Shown piece after piece: positions 20,474-30,851 of a stretch of 64,000 nucleotides of DNA; the stretch's first letter is position 1, and each line of letters begins with the position of its first letter. Source of the DNA: Petunia secreta (Eukaryota > Streptophyta > Magnoliopsida > Solanales > Solanaceae); the NCBI GenBank assembly GCA_029990175.1, contig JARKIP010000035.1, positions 43,910,001 through 43,974,000 of the forward strand, written 5' to 3'. Below the pieces are notes generated by a model. The model saw nothing but the letters and a program-made list of their open reading frames with translations, was not told the origin of the DNA and made no database searches. The position numbers and the translations under genes were made by a program.

Positions 20474-21040
20474 TTGTAACACCCTCGAAACGTGTCAAGA
20501 ATAGCCTATACTATACGAACAGTCCTCAAGAGACACTCGGCTCTTGCAAATAGTGATAAGAGGAAAACTACGGAAGCGATAAAATAAAGATAAAGCGAGA
20601 CGCGACAAGAACAACTTACGAGGTAGCACCAAGGAACGATATCTTGATACACCCTTGTTCGAGTCAAGTAGAACCTACGCTATGCAACTATCCTCAAGAG
20701 ACACCCGGCTCTTGCAAATAGAATGATAAAAAAGGATTGAAGATCAACTTGGATTCTTCCAATTGATTCAAGCCAAACAATACAAGGTTTTTGGAAAGCA
20801 ATGCTCGTCAATGTTATAATTCAAGGTAGGTTGAAATGAAATAAATGAGCTATGAGGTGTATTTATAGCACCCCAGTACAATGTTATGTAATGTCTAAAG
20901 AGCCCTTTGCTAGATTAAAACACTATAGAAATCCTATGGTTAAAATAGAAAGTTCAACAAAAACAAGTAGAAACTTCAGCGTTCTGGGCACCCCGCATGG
21001 GCTATGCAATGTACTGTTATATGTAAACTCCATAAGAGGT
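20474..21040 (-). repeat. Decayed LTR-like segment at the left end
   Basis: It shares GTAACACCCTCGAA, CGTGTCAAGAAT and AATTGATTCAAGCCAAA with the right LTR at 26961-27712 but is diverged and has an internal tandem repeat (TCCTCAAGAGACAC...GGCTCTTGCAAATAG occurs at about 20523 and 20692). The GC-palindrome half of the LTR is absent. Confidence 0.6.
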
Positions 21041-21643
21041 ATTTTTTCCACCCAAGTCCCGGCCTTACCTCAGGTCATAGCTCTAAGTAGAGCACCCAAA
21101 GTTCGGTTCACTACCTCGGTTTGACCATCCGTTTGAGGGTGGTGGGACGTAGAAAATAACAACTTGGCCAGGAGCACCCCAACGATTTCTCCAAAAATGA
21201 CTAAGGAACTTAGAGTCCCTATCACTCACAATTGTTTGAGGCACACTATGCAATTTTAACACATTATCATTGAACAAAGAAGCTACATGTTGTGCATCAT
21301 GAGTCTTTTTACAAAGAATAAAGTGAGCCATTTTGGAGAACCTATCAACGACAACATAAATGCTATCACGTCCTCCCTTAGACCGTGGTAACCCCATCAA
21401 AATATCCATCCATAGGCTAGTATGAATAGGAAGTGGAGTATACAAACCATGAGGATTATATCTGGACTTAGCATACTTGCAATCCAAGCAAGTATTGCAA
21501 AGTCTCTCAACTTGCAATCCCATCTTTGGCCAATGGAATTGCTCCATAAGAATGGCCAAGGTTTTGTTTCTCCCAAAGTCACCCATCAAGCCCCCACAAT
21601 AAGCTTCACGAACAAGCAACTCCCTCCATGAGGACTCGGGCAC
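21041..21643 (-). pseudogene. Integrase fragment (chromovirus-like)
   Basis: It starts in the zinc-binding region, where the expected His residues are changed (AYCGGLMGDFG in place of AHGGGLMGHFG) though CNTCLDC is kept. The catalytic core follows with D (WMDILMGLP) and D (SDRDSKF); a frameshift garbles the third acidic residue, and homology ends soon after, at the position of NRTLGALLR in relatives. No chromodomain remains. Inactive. Confidence 0.8.
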
Positions 21644-21682
21644 ACAAACTGTACCATTTTTTAAGATATAGCCATCAACCCA

Positions 21683-22208
21683 TTAGTATTTCTCCACCCT
21701 CTCCCTACTCACTAGAGCATCATGAATGCTCTGGAGCTTTGGGTCGTGTTCATACAACAGTTTTATACTTTCAAAATCCATAAGCCTAGAAGAAAGAGTG
21801 GTAGCAAGGGAGAACTTCCTAGAAAGTGCATCGGCTACAACATTGTCCTTTCCCTTCTTGTAATGAATTACATAGGGAAAAGACTCAATGAACTCCACCC
21901 ACTTGGCTTGTCTCTTGTTCAATTTCTCTTGGCCTCTAAGATGCTTGAGTGACTCATGGTCACTCTTGATCACATATTCCCTAGGCCACAGAATGAGCTA
22001 GAGCTCTCAAAAGGGCATACAACTCCTTGTCATACGTGGAGCAATTCAAGGTTGCACTCTTCAAATTTTTACTAAAGTAGGCAACGGGTTTCCCTTCTTG
22101 CATGAGGACACCCCCAATACCCACTCCCAAGGCATCACATTTAACCTCAAAAGCCTTCCCAAAGTCGGGCAATTGTAACAATGGGGCGGTACTCAACCTA
22201 CTTTTCAA
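21683..22208 (-). pseudogene. RNase H region of the chromovirus-like element
   Basis: Two frames, 21981-22208 and 21683-21973, contain the connection/RNase H sequence: KSRLSTAPLLQLPDFGKAFEVKCDA, GIGGVLMQEGKPVAYFSKNL, YDKELYALLRAL, then SDHESLKHL and KDNVVADALSRK. A stop and frame change near 21975-21985 break it. Confidence 0.82.
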
Positions 22209-23536
22209 TTCTTGGAAAGCATTCTCTTGGGGCTCCTCCCCCCCCCCCCCCCCCCCGGCACAAAGGCCTTGTCTTTCTTCACCAACTTGGTGAGTGGTGC
22301 AGCGATGGTACTAAAGTCCATCACAAAGCGCCTATAAAAACTAGCAAGGCCATGGAAGCTCCTAACATGAGAAACGGTAGTAGGAGTTAGCCAATCTCTA
22401 ATGGCTTCAACTTTGGACTCATCAACCTCCACGCCATTGGCGCTAACAACAAAATTAAGAAAGACAACCCTTTCAACACAAAAGGCACAGTTTTTAAAAT
22501 TGGTATAGAGCTTTTCGGCTCTTAGCACTTCAAGAACTTGACTAAAGTGGGCCACATAGTCATCTATTGATTTGCTATATATCAAGATATCATCAAAATT
22601 GACGACCACAAACTTGTTGATAAACGTCTTTAAAACATGGTTCATTAACCGCATGAAAGTGCTAGGTGCGTTGGAGAGGCCAAAAGGCATCACCAACCAT
22701 TCATAGAGACCAAACTTGGTCTTGAATGCGGTTTTATATTCATCACCCGGTTTCATCCGGATTTGGTGGTAGCCAGACCTAAGATCTATCTTGGTAAAGA
22801 TACTTGAACAACTCAATTCATCAAGCATGTCATCAAGTCTAGGAACGGGATGACGATACTTTACCGTTATCTTATTGACCGCATGGCAATCAACGCACAT
22901 CCTCCATGTCCCGTCCTTTTTTGGCACAAGAATGACCGGTACGGTAGACGGACTCAAGCTTTCACGAACCAAGCCTTTGTTGAGCAACTTATCCACTTGT
23001 TTTTGCAACTCCTTTGTATCCTCAGGATTGTTCCTATAGGACGGCTTGTTTGGGATTTGGGACCCCGAGACAAAATGAATTTGGTGTGTAATACCCCTCA
23101 ACGGAGGAAGACCACTCGGCATCTCTTCCGGGAACATGTCCTCAAAAACCTTCAAGACATTCTCAATAGCACTAGGCAAAGTGTTAGGGTTAGGGTTAGG
23201 GTTAGAAAAATAATCACAATCAGAATTTAAAACCATACCTTTGTGCACTAGGCAAATGAGCATTTTGGTGCCATCATCACCTCTTAAGTACTCACCCGAT
23301 TGCATCATGGCACAAATGATACCGGTGATAGAAGATGGAGTAGTAGGGCCCTCGACCAAAGGCTTAGTCTCCTCAACGGACTTGGCCTTAGCCGCTTCTC
23401 TCAACTCCCTCATACGCCTATAATCATCACTCACTTGCTTTGGCGTCAAAGGTTTGAGCACATATATCTTGCCCTCATGTTTGGCCGTGTATGTGTTGGC
23501 TCGGCCATCATGTACCACACTCCTATCGTATTCCAA
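22205..23536 (-). pseudogene. Reverse transcriptase of the chromovirus-like element
   Basis: About 440 codons. The RT domain runs from the fingers (VPVILVPKKDGTWRMCVDC) through FTKIDLRSGYHQIRM and MPFGLSNAPSTFMRLMN to the active site VVNFDDILIYS (F-D-D, intact) and the thumb (FHGLASFYRRFV). It ends at a run of 19 C on the plus strand (22238-22256), a G-run in the coding strand that shifts the frame out of EPQENAFQELK. An NPNPNPN repeat near residue 110 is encoded by three TTAGGG units (23182-23203 on the plus strand). Confidence 0.88.
22238..22256. repeat. Homopolymer run of 19 C
   Basis: An uninterrupted C tract within the RT/RNase H junction. It accounts for the frameshift there; its length could also be an assembly error. 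Confidence 0.9.
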
Positions 23537-24114
23537 GGCCTACCAAACAAGAGGAGGCAAGCTTGCATTGGCACTAGATCAAACATAAGCTCGTCTTGAT
23601 AATTCACAATTTTGAAATTTATCAAGACTTGCTTCACCACCTTCAACTCCCCACATTCACTTAACCATTGTAATCGGTAGGGGCTTGGGTGTTTACGGGT
23701 AGGCAATTTCAATTGTGAGACCAAAGTTTGGCTCACCACATTCGAACAACTACCGAAATCTACAATCATGGAGCACACTTGGCCCTTCACCCTACACCAA
23801 GCATGGAACAAGTTCTCCCCTTGCACATCCACCTCCTCCTCACTCATCATGGCACTCAAACTACAACGTACCACTAAGAACATGCTAGGGTCATCACCCT
23901 CCACCACATCCTCTTCTCCCTCAACTACTTCGCCATCCGTAACAACCTCTCTCTCGGGCTCACTCTCCTCCTCATACACCAACCCATCATCCATAATTAT
24001 CATTGTTTTTCGGGTGGGGCAATCTTTGGCAAAGTGGCCATAGCCTTTACACTTTTGACATTGGAAAGAAGAAGAAGAAGGAGTATTTAATTGAGTTTTA
24101 GAGTTACCTCCCAC
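23446..24114 (-). pseudogene. Gag zinc knuckle and protease of the chromovirus-like element
   Basis: The frame has a CCHC knuckle, CQKCKGYGHFAKDC (C-x2-C-x4-H-x4-C), an acidic linker and a retropepsin with VDFGSCSNVVSQTLV, where the catalytic D-S-G is D-F-G, and ending PMQACLLLFGRPW. This is the closest match in the window for the altered protease-like domains in LARD-A and LARD-B. It connects to the RT frame after a frameshift near 23520. Confidence 0.82.
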
Positions 24115-24306
24115 TTCTTTGAAGTCGCATCATGGAGTGGCCTTCTCAAAAGGCTTCTTGACATCTCGACTTCCACTAGCATGACTTGTGTTCGGGCTTT
24201 TCAATTTTTTGGGTCGAGTCATTGGAGTAGAAGTAGTACTCCTATAGTGAGGAGCTTTCTCTTTCTTGATCCACTTTTTGGTTTCAACCGCGGCATCACA
24301 AATATC

Positions 24307-25358
24307 TTAAAGAGAATGAAAGATGTGTATCCTCAATTGAGAAGCAGTCTCCTGGCTCAAACCATTCTTGAATCGGATGATAGCTTGCTCCTCATCTTTC
24401 GTTTCCATGTCAAGAGCCATTCGGGTTTTCTCAAACTCGTTGAAATACTCTTCAACCGACTTGAAGCCTTGTTTCAACTCATAAAGCCTCTTGAGTTGTT
24501 CTTGTCTATACTTGGGTGTCACACATTTGGTACTCATTACCTCTTTCAGTTCCTCCTAAGTAATTTTCATTTGCATCCCAACTCTTCATCTTGACCTCTT
24601 GACGGATTCCCACCATGCGTAAGCATATGACTCAAATGAAGCAATGGCATAAGTGGCTTTCTTCTCCTCGGACATGTCATTTGTATCAAATACCCGCTCC
24701 ATTGAACCTTCCACTCTAAGAAACTTTTCTGATCACTAGTCCTTTTGAAACGTGGGATAGTGATCTTCACACTATTTAGGTTGTTGTCACAGCCTCCACG
24801 GTTTGGCTCCGGTTGGCCCCCATAGTAGTCATCAACATCCTCATATTCTTGCCCCAAGTTCCTCCCCACAAAAGCCCTTGGAGGTCCTCGACCTCGCCCA
24901 CGACCTCCATCGATACCCCGGTCTCCATTCATTGCCCTCCTATTTGGATAGGGAGCACCAAAATCATCATAATGTTCTCCAAGTCTGGGACCTTCCCCTT
25001 CTTGAGCTTCATCAACTTGCTCAAGGGGTGCAACATTTCTATGGGACCGCATGAGTGGAACTTTACCTTGGGGATTGCCCAAGGGTTGGGGATTGCCCAA
25101 CAATCTTTCTCGAACAAGAGCGTCCTCTTTCAATTGTTTTTGACGACCTAGCTCCGCAAATTGATCCGGTCTCACGGTTGAGCCGTCACTTGTGCCTTCT
25201 CCGGCATCCTTGTGGATACTCGGGGTCCTTTCTCTTTCAAAAACCTTTATTTTGACATTTAGAGCCTTCACCTCGGCCAATAGACTAGCCAAGACGTCGG
25301 CTGGAACCTCAATGGTATCCTTTACCTTCTCTTCCGCCGTGTACCTACAAACAATCAA
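24307..25358 (-). pseudogene. Gag of the chromovirus-like element
   Basis: An N-terminal frame (24567-25358) starts near the splice- or leader-proximal region and has a heptad-like stretch (VLASLLAEVKALNVKIKVFERE), an RG-rich segment (GGRGRGRGPPRAFVGR) and a capsid start (KITIPRFKRTSDQKSFLEWK). After a frameshift, capsid sequence continues at 24307-24537 (RLYELKQGFKSVEEYFNEFE). A short part of capsid lies between in a third frame. Broken, but order is normal. Confidence 0.78.
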
Positions 25359-25764
25359 AAATAAGAAAAGATATTAGAGTATAAGTCCTCACGCACGCCC
25401 TCACTTTTAATTGTCGCTCGGTTCACTCATGTTGGGGTTGGTTCACACAAGCTTGAGCTCAATGGCCTCCTCGTAGTTGATCAACTTCCTTGATAACCAA
25501 ACCAATTCACAAGAACCAAATACTCTTCAGGAAGAGTGGAGTTGATGGGACTCGATGAATGCTAGGCTATTTATTGCGTAGTTGAAGCAAAACTTAAACT
25601 ACGAGGCTTCTTTGAGGTCTGCTCTCCCCTAGGCACGAGTATCCTAATCGCTCAATGAACTTGTACTAATTGAGTAGGAGTGTTACTCTCAAAGTACTAG
25701 CCAGAAGCAATAGAAACCAAACAAACACGAAAGCCTAAGAAAAAAAGCTACTCGAACCCGTTCC

Positions 25765-25872
25765 AGGTCTGGGCGGTCCGCTTAGGTGGTGGACGGTCCG
25801 CCTGGAATTTTATGATTTTCGGACAGAAATTGAGTTGGGCGGAGCACCTGGGGTTGGGCGGTCCGCCTAAGC
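25765..25872. repeat. GGCGGTCCGCC palindromes, leader copy 1
   Basis: Three or four near-perfect GGCGGTCCGCC or GGACGGTCCGCC motifs occur within about 110 bp. Counterpart clusters are at 26370-26470 and 27355-27550. Confidence 0.8.
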
Positions 25873-26369
25873 CTGGTGCTTCAGCTCTTCAAGAACACAA
25901 TTTTGACGATTTTGCAATCAATTTTTCCAATGATTTCAAGGTGTTTTTCAATTTAAAGGATACCCAAATGATTAATGAAATAACCTCACTACACACACCT
26001 TACTTGAATGTCACTTGGGTAAACTCGTTTACTGTTGGGGGATTTATCACTCAAGATTGAACCAAAAGTATCACATAGTTGAACCACGTTCCTAATCAAC
26101 AACCAAATAATCCATAAATCAAGCACTCTTCGGGACGAGTGGAGTTAATGGGACTCAGTGGACGCTAGGCTCTTTAAGTGCGGACTTGGAACAAATGGTT
26201 CTACGAGTCTTCTTTGAGTTCTATTCTCTACTAAGCATGATTATCCTAAAGGCTCAAATAACTAGTACTAATCAAGTAGGAATGTTACTCTAATAGTACT
26301 AGCCGGAAATAATGCAATCAACTAAAACACGAAAGCCTACGAAAAACAACTACTCGAACACCCCTCAGG

Positions 26370-26470
26370 ACCAGGCGCCCCGCCTTTGCACAGGGGCGGT
26401 CCGCATGCCTCAAATCTAGAGAGTTGTCACAAAAGGGGCGGTCCGCCTCCCAGAGTGGGCGGTCGCCTAC
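26370..26470. repeat. GGCGGTCCGCC palindromes, leader copy 2
   Basis: GGCGCCCCGCC, GGGGCGGTCCGCATG, GGGGCGGTCCGCC and GGGCGGTCGCC follow one another within 100 bp, at the same place in the second leader unit as the cluster at 25765-25872. Confidence 0.8.
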
Positions 26471-26945
26471 TGTGTTCTTCAGCACATACCAAAAATCGTG
26501 TTCTTAGTATTTTGGAACCCAATTTCAAATGTTTTCAAGGTGTTTTCCCAATTCAAAGGTACCCAATCAACTACTATAATCAAACCCCAAAGATTTATAT
26601 CATCACCCAATCAACAACAATCAAAATTCAATGTTCATCAAGTTAATAGCAAGGGTTTTTCAAGAACATATGGTTTCAAATCATCAAATCTTGTTTCACA
26701 ACTTCAAATCGCAAGATATTGGTACCAAATCGATGGGTTTTTGATAGAGAACAAACACCAATATCAATCAACCAATGGGTCAATCAATCCAATAAACACT
26801 AGCAAATTTTTGGTGTTTTTTCAATTTTTCATTTTTTTTTTGTATTTTCTTCTTTTCCAACAATAATAACAAGAAACTAAAATAGAAACTAACATAGGCA
26901 CGAGGAACAAAGATCGAGGAACTGTAGAAATAAATCCCGAGCCTT

Positions 26946-26957
26946 GCTTTGATACCA
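26946..26957 (-). other. Primer-binding site (tRNA-Met type)
   Basis: On the minus strand, TGGTATCAAAGC follows the LTR end, one base different from the usual TGGTATCAGAGC. The next bases (AAGGCTCGGGATT) equal those in LARD-A. Confidence 0.88.
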
Positions 26958-26960
26958 AGA

Positions 26961-27712
26961 TGATACGGGTGAAACACGGAAGCAAAAATAAAATGATAGG
27001 AGCAAGACGAGTCTTGAACTCCCTTTTAAAGCAGCTACGAGGAAAGGGTATCGTAACACCCTCGAATCGTGTCAAGAATTGCCTATGCTATACGATTCTT
27101 GCAAATAGTCCGGTCAGGTTTGGAATGAGATTCAACTAGTTCTACTAATTGATTCAAGCCAAAAGAAGGTTCATTTATTCAAAGAGAAATCATCTCTCAA
27201 TTTGTTTCTTCATTGTTCAAAAGCTAGGTCATTGAAATGAAAGCCTAAGGGGTCCTTTTTTTACGTGCCCTCTAAAAATAATATAAGGTTTAAAGTACCC
27301 CCAAAGTGGGTTAGAAATACATAAGCCACGTAGGCCCGTCAAGCAAAGAAGCACTGGGCGGTCCACCCATTGGACTAGGCGCCCCGCCTATTGAGCAGCC
27401 TATTGAGACACAGCGTAGAGTGGGCAGTCTGCCTCTGCAGAGGTGCGGTCCGCCTCCTAGGAATCCAGAGAACATGCATTTTATTCTTAGCAGAATTTCG
27501 CCAATTTTCAGCTAGGTGGTCCGCCCATCCTAGTAGGCGGTTTGCCTCATCCTGGGAGGTCTTGAGACGACTCAAAATGGTCTTGTGATGCTCTTCCTTT
27601 GCCTTGGACGTTCAACCCTTCGTTGAATCTATGGAATGTGCCTTAAACTCTTCTCCAAAGCTCTTGGTCCTTGAGGGTTGACGTCTTAGCTCGATTTGCC
27701 CCGCATTAATCA
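26961..27712 (-). repeat. 5' LTR of the chromovirus-like element
   Basis: 752 bp. On the minus strand it runs from TGATTAATGCGGGGCAAATC to ACCCGTATCA. Its start parallels LARD-A's LTR (TGATACGGGTCAAATCGAGC). A third GC-palindrome cluster is at 27355-27550. Confidence 0.85.
27355..27550. repeat. GGCGGTCCGCC palindromes in the LTR
   Basis: Several variants (GGGCGGTCCACC, AGGCGCCCCGCC, GGTGGTCCGCCC, AGGCGGTTTGCC) lie within 200 bp of the LTR. Confidence 0.75.
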
Positions 27713-28170
27713 CGCACCCAAAAAGGAAACCCCACTCAAAGAGAAAGCTCAGACGGAGCTAAAAATATGTTAGAAAAGGCATTCGACAGACTCGTCGAAT
27801 CACATAACCAACAATCAAATCAAATGGCTTACACGCTATCATATCGCCTGAAAGAGGATTCTGCAAAATCAATGCCGCGATCAAAATCTCCTTAAGGATC
27901 AAGTCCCTCGGGAAACACCCCAGCATTTGTGGCACGAAAGTTCTGATGCAGCCAATGCTCTAGCAACTACAGAATCTGCTTCGTGCAACAACTACGTCGA
28001 CAAATAAAAGAAACCAACGAGCGCATGGACAAGATCCCGGGCACTCCACCCATGATAATATAGGTTGATGAGGACAAGTTCTCTCAACAGCCTACAAGTC
28101 TAGCACAACGCCACTCACAGTCCCTAAAACATTTTGTCAGCCCGACATACCAGAGAATGATGGCGCAACA
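27713..28170 (+). pseudogene. Old Tat-like gag relic, fragment 1
   Basis: Broken plus-strand frames give RQQIKETNERMDKIPGTPPM, a phrase typical of Tat-type Gag just before the capsid, then PDIPENDGAT, the equivalent of PDIPKYDGTTDP. It stops exactly where the solo LTR begins. The next fragment resumes with the following residues at 30201. Confidence 0.68.
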
Positions 28171-28391
28171 TGATACGATTCGAATTTTCGGCTTAGGCCG
28201 TGCGGTACCCGACTATATTTCCTATACCCATTGGGCGAACCCTATTAATAAAATCAATCAGCTAATATAAACTTGACTAAAAAACAATATCAAATTGACT
28301 TAATTAACCAGAAAGAAATAGGATCAAATCAATATAACATAAGATAGCTCATCGACCCCTCCCCCCCACACACACATACAAACACACACAC

Positions 28392-28435
<44 letters not shown>

Positions 28436-30200
28436 ACAAATACACAAGCTGTCTGAATAAATACATCTGACTACCCATAAATAGGTGCAGAAGTTTTTAG
28501 ATCAGACATATATAAAGTCAAAATACTATATAAACCTCCCGGAAGGAGTAAAAATAAAGTCTAACAAAAGAGAGCTACAGCTGGTGACCTCAACGAACAA
28601 GCTGGCTCACTAAAGACAACTGAAATCGTCTTGCTTCTCTCTCATGCTGCTGGCTAGGTCCTTGAGCAGAATCGGCCAAAATAAAAAGATAACGTAAGCA
28701 ATAGATAAGGAGTGAGTCACGAGGGCTCAGTAGGTGAGGAATAACTAGCAATCTCGAGGAATAGATATGGTAACCAGAAAAACATAAACTATAACAATCA
28801 ATCAAATAAGTCAATCACATATAATTAATGAAACAAATCAATACAACTCACAAAACACATACTGGGATATGAAATAAATCTATCATGATGAAATGGGGTC
28901 ACATGTGCTTGAAAATTATCTATGGTGCAGGACTCTCATAGATTACGATGAGATATATGCAAAATGACCCTTCACCGGTACAAGACTCTCATCGACTGCC
29001 GCAAAGTACATATCCAACTTATAAATGGAGTACAATACTTCTATGATTAGTGCAATACAAAACAAGTCAAGATAACATGATATACAATAGATAACCCGAA
29101 ACAAAGGCATAGAAAGTATGCCTATCGACAGCTACATACGTAAGAAACACGTGGTAGAATATCCATAAGGTCAAAGGCCGTTAAGAAGATGGATATAATT
29201 ATTTACCTCAAGTCCTAGGTCAAGTCAACTACGAACGCTCGCCTTTCCTTTTCAGAGCCTCTCAGAACTATCCGCATCAGAGCCAAAGAAGTTCAATCGT
29301 ACATATTAGTGCTTGTAAAAGGAGGATTCAACTATAAGATTAAGAATATATAAAAATTACCAAAATACACTTAGGTTGGACTTAGCTGAAAACCTATAAA
29401 TTATACTTTTATGGACTCCCCATAGTCCTACAAATGAAATCGTACTATTAATTTTCATAACTGAGTTTATTTTTATTAAATTCCCTAATTTCATAAAGTT
29501 TAGGGTTCTAACTTAATAACCTCAAGTTAGTTTCAAGAAATTCTAATTCAAGAATCATGAATTAACATAATTGACGGATCTAATATTGATACATGATGAT
29601 TTTAGATGAATTGGTATAAAAATCTCCCCCTAAACCGATTTGGAAATGATTGGATTAAACTAGAATTGAGAACAACCGACCAATGTTAAATTATAGCCTC
29701 TGATTCATGCTTATAGCACAAGAAAGATCCAAGAACAGCTGGTACCGCATTTTGGGTCAAAACAAACCCTACCAAGTTCAGAATGACCCAAATTTGGCAC
29801 ATAAGTATACAACACTTGTGGAACCTACTCAAGAAGACGAATCTCGAATCGGATCCCCGTAACTTAAGATAGGAGTCTCACGGAAGGAGGTTGAATTTCT
29901 GAATTTTGGAACATTCGCAAAATCTATCTGAATGCCCTCAGATTTCACTTCTGAAAGTTCACATAGGTCACAAATGACCATAAAAACCTAATTACGCTTT
30001 CGAATTTCGAATCGGAGCTTATTTTTTCAAATTGAGCTTTAAAACCTCTTTTGAACTCTACTGACAACCAAAACTGAAAGCTTCTCCTAAGACCTACCAA
30101 ACAAGGTCCAAATGTTTTAATGGAATCTATGGAGTTTTTAAGACTTTTGGCATGCTAATCAAAGTCCCAACTCCCGAAACCACTTGACAAGGTTGTGTCA
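28171..30200. mobile_element. Solo LTR inserted in the gag relic
   Basis: A 2030-bp TG...CA segment without genes, beginning TGATACGATTCG and ending GTTGTGTCA, that splits the gag relic inside the DGTTDP-type motif. Flanks CAACA and CTACG may be a decayed 5-bp target duplication (three of five match), and joining the flanks puts the gag codons back in register. It includes an (AT)n microsatellite at 28396-28432. Orientation undecided, probably minus. Confidence 0.62.
28396..28432. repeat. (AT)n microsatellite
   Basis: About 18 uninterrupted AT dinucleotides. Confidence 0.95.
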
Positions 30201-30328
30201 CTACGGACTATAGAGACCACGTGTCTGCTTACGTCACGGTAGTCAAAAGTAATGATCTGACAAAGGAAGAAATCTAGTCAACCCTGGTAAAGAAGTTTCG
30301 TTCCACCCTGGCTAAGGGATCCCTGGTA
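30201..30328 (+). pseudogene. Old Tat-like gag relic, fragment 2
   Basis: The frame gives DHVSAYVTVVKSNDLTKEEI, one TAG, then LVKKFRSTLAKGSLV, matching Tat Gag (compare VKSNDLTSTQ and LKKFGSSLEKGALRWY in the element at 7584-18371). It ends at the TGGTA duplication of the large insertion and continues at 51028. Confidence 0.8.
30324..30328. repeat. Target duplication TGGTA, left copy
   Basis: TGGTA occurs here and at 51028-51032, directly outside the two LTRs. Confidence 0.85.
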
Positions 30329-30794
30329 TGTTTTGGGTAATAATACACCACCTATGATTATGGGGATACGAGTCCATCTAGAGAACGCTAGACTTAACCT
30401 ACAAGTCACCGGGTGCAGAGGATATATGACTACTCCATAATGCGACGACTGCTCAGCCGGCAGGGACCATGGATGCAAGGTATAAATCCCGCCGCCTTAG
30501 GGTATACAGTCTCCTAGTTAGGATTAATTTGTATTACCACCTTGAGTAAACAGGCCCACGTCCCATAGTCTTTGTATTTTACCATAATTAGGACTGGGCA
30601 AATCTATAGCTATAAATACCCCACCTCATATTGTATTTTACATCAAGCGATTCTCCAAGAATGCGACTATTCTCAAGGAATACAACTACTATTTATTATG
30701 CTTTATTACTTTTCCTTTATTACAGTATTGTTTGTGACCCTATTCTAAATTCTATCTGTTTAACCTTTGAGGTAAATTTAAGGCATAAATAGTT
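30329..30794 (+). repeat. Tat-like element 5' LTR
   Basis: It begins TGTTTTGGGTAATAATAC. It shares CACCTATGATTAT, CCCGCCGCCTTAG, CTATAGCTATAAATACC and TTCTCAAGGAATACAACTA with the 3' LTR, at roughly 85% identity by eye. TATAAATA at 30611-30618 is the probable promoter. Confidence 0.88.
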
Positions 30795-30812
30795 TGGCGC
30801 CCACCGTGGGGC
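30795..30812 (+). other. Primer-binding site, TGGCGCC type
   Basis: TGGCGCCCACCGTGGGGC follows the 5' LTR directly; this form is typical of Tat-like elements. Confidence 0.85.
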
Positions 30813-30851
30813 CTTGGAAATTGTAGGTTTTTACAGAGGAAAAGCACGACC

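Larger units (their letters stand above)
25490..26680 (-). repeat. Leader with about 600-bp tandem duplication
   Basis: The block around 25500-26080 is repeated at about 26100-26680: both copies share GAGTGGAGTT-ATGGGACTC, GCTAGGCT, GTTACTCT-AGTACTAGCC, ACACGAAAGCCTA and CAAGGTGTTTT. The offset is close to 600 bp and similarity is moderate, so the duplication is old. No coding frame. Confidence 0.75.
20474..27712 (-). mobile_element. Chromovirus-like Ty3/gypsy element, 3' end rearranged
   Basis: A minus-strand element with a complete right LTR (26961-27712), tRNA-Met primer site, duplicated leader, gag with CCHC knuckle, protease, RT, RNase H and a truncated integrase. The rest of the integrase and the proper left LTR join are missing; a decayed LTR-like segment is at 20474-21040. 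The integrase wording (HGLYTPLP, GRDSIYVVVDRFSKMAHF) is of the Galadriel/CRM side of the chromoviruses, to be tested by phylogeny. Many frameshifts make it inactive. It interrupts the leader of the old Tat-like relic. Confidence 0.85.

Noticed and set aside
23178..23206. Telomere-like (TTAGGG)n repeat
   Set aside because: Only about three units, in the coding strand of pol as Asn-Pro repeats; plant telomeres are normally TTTAGGG and long.
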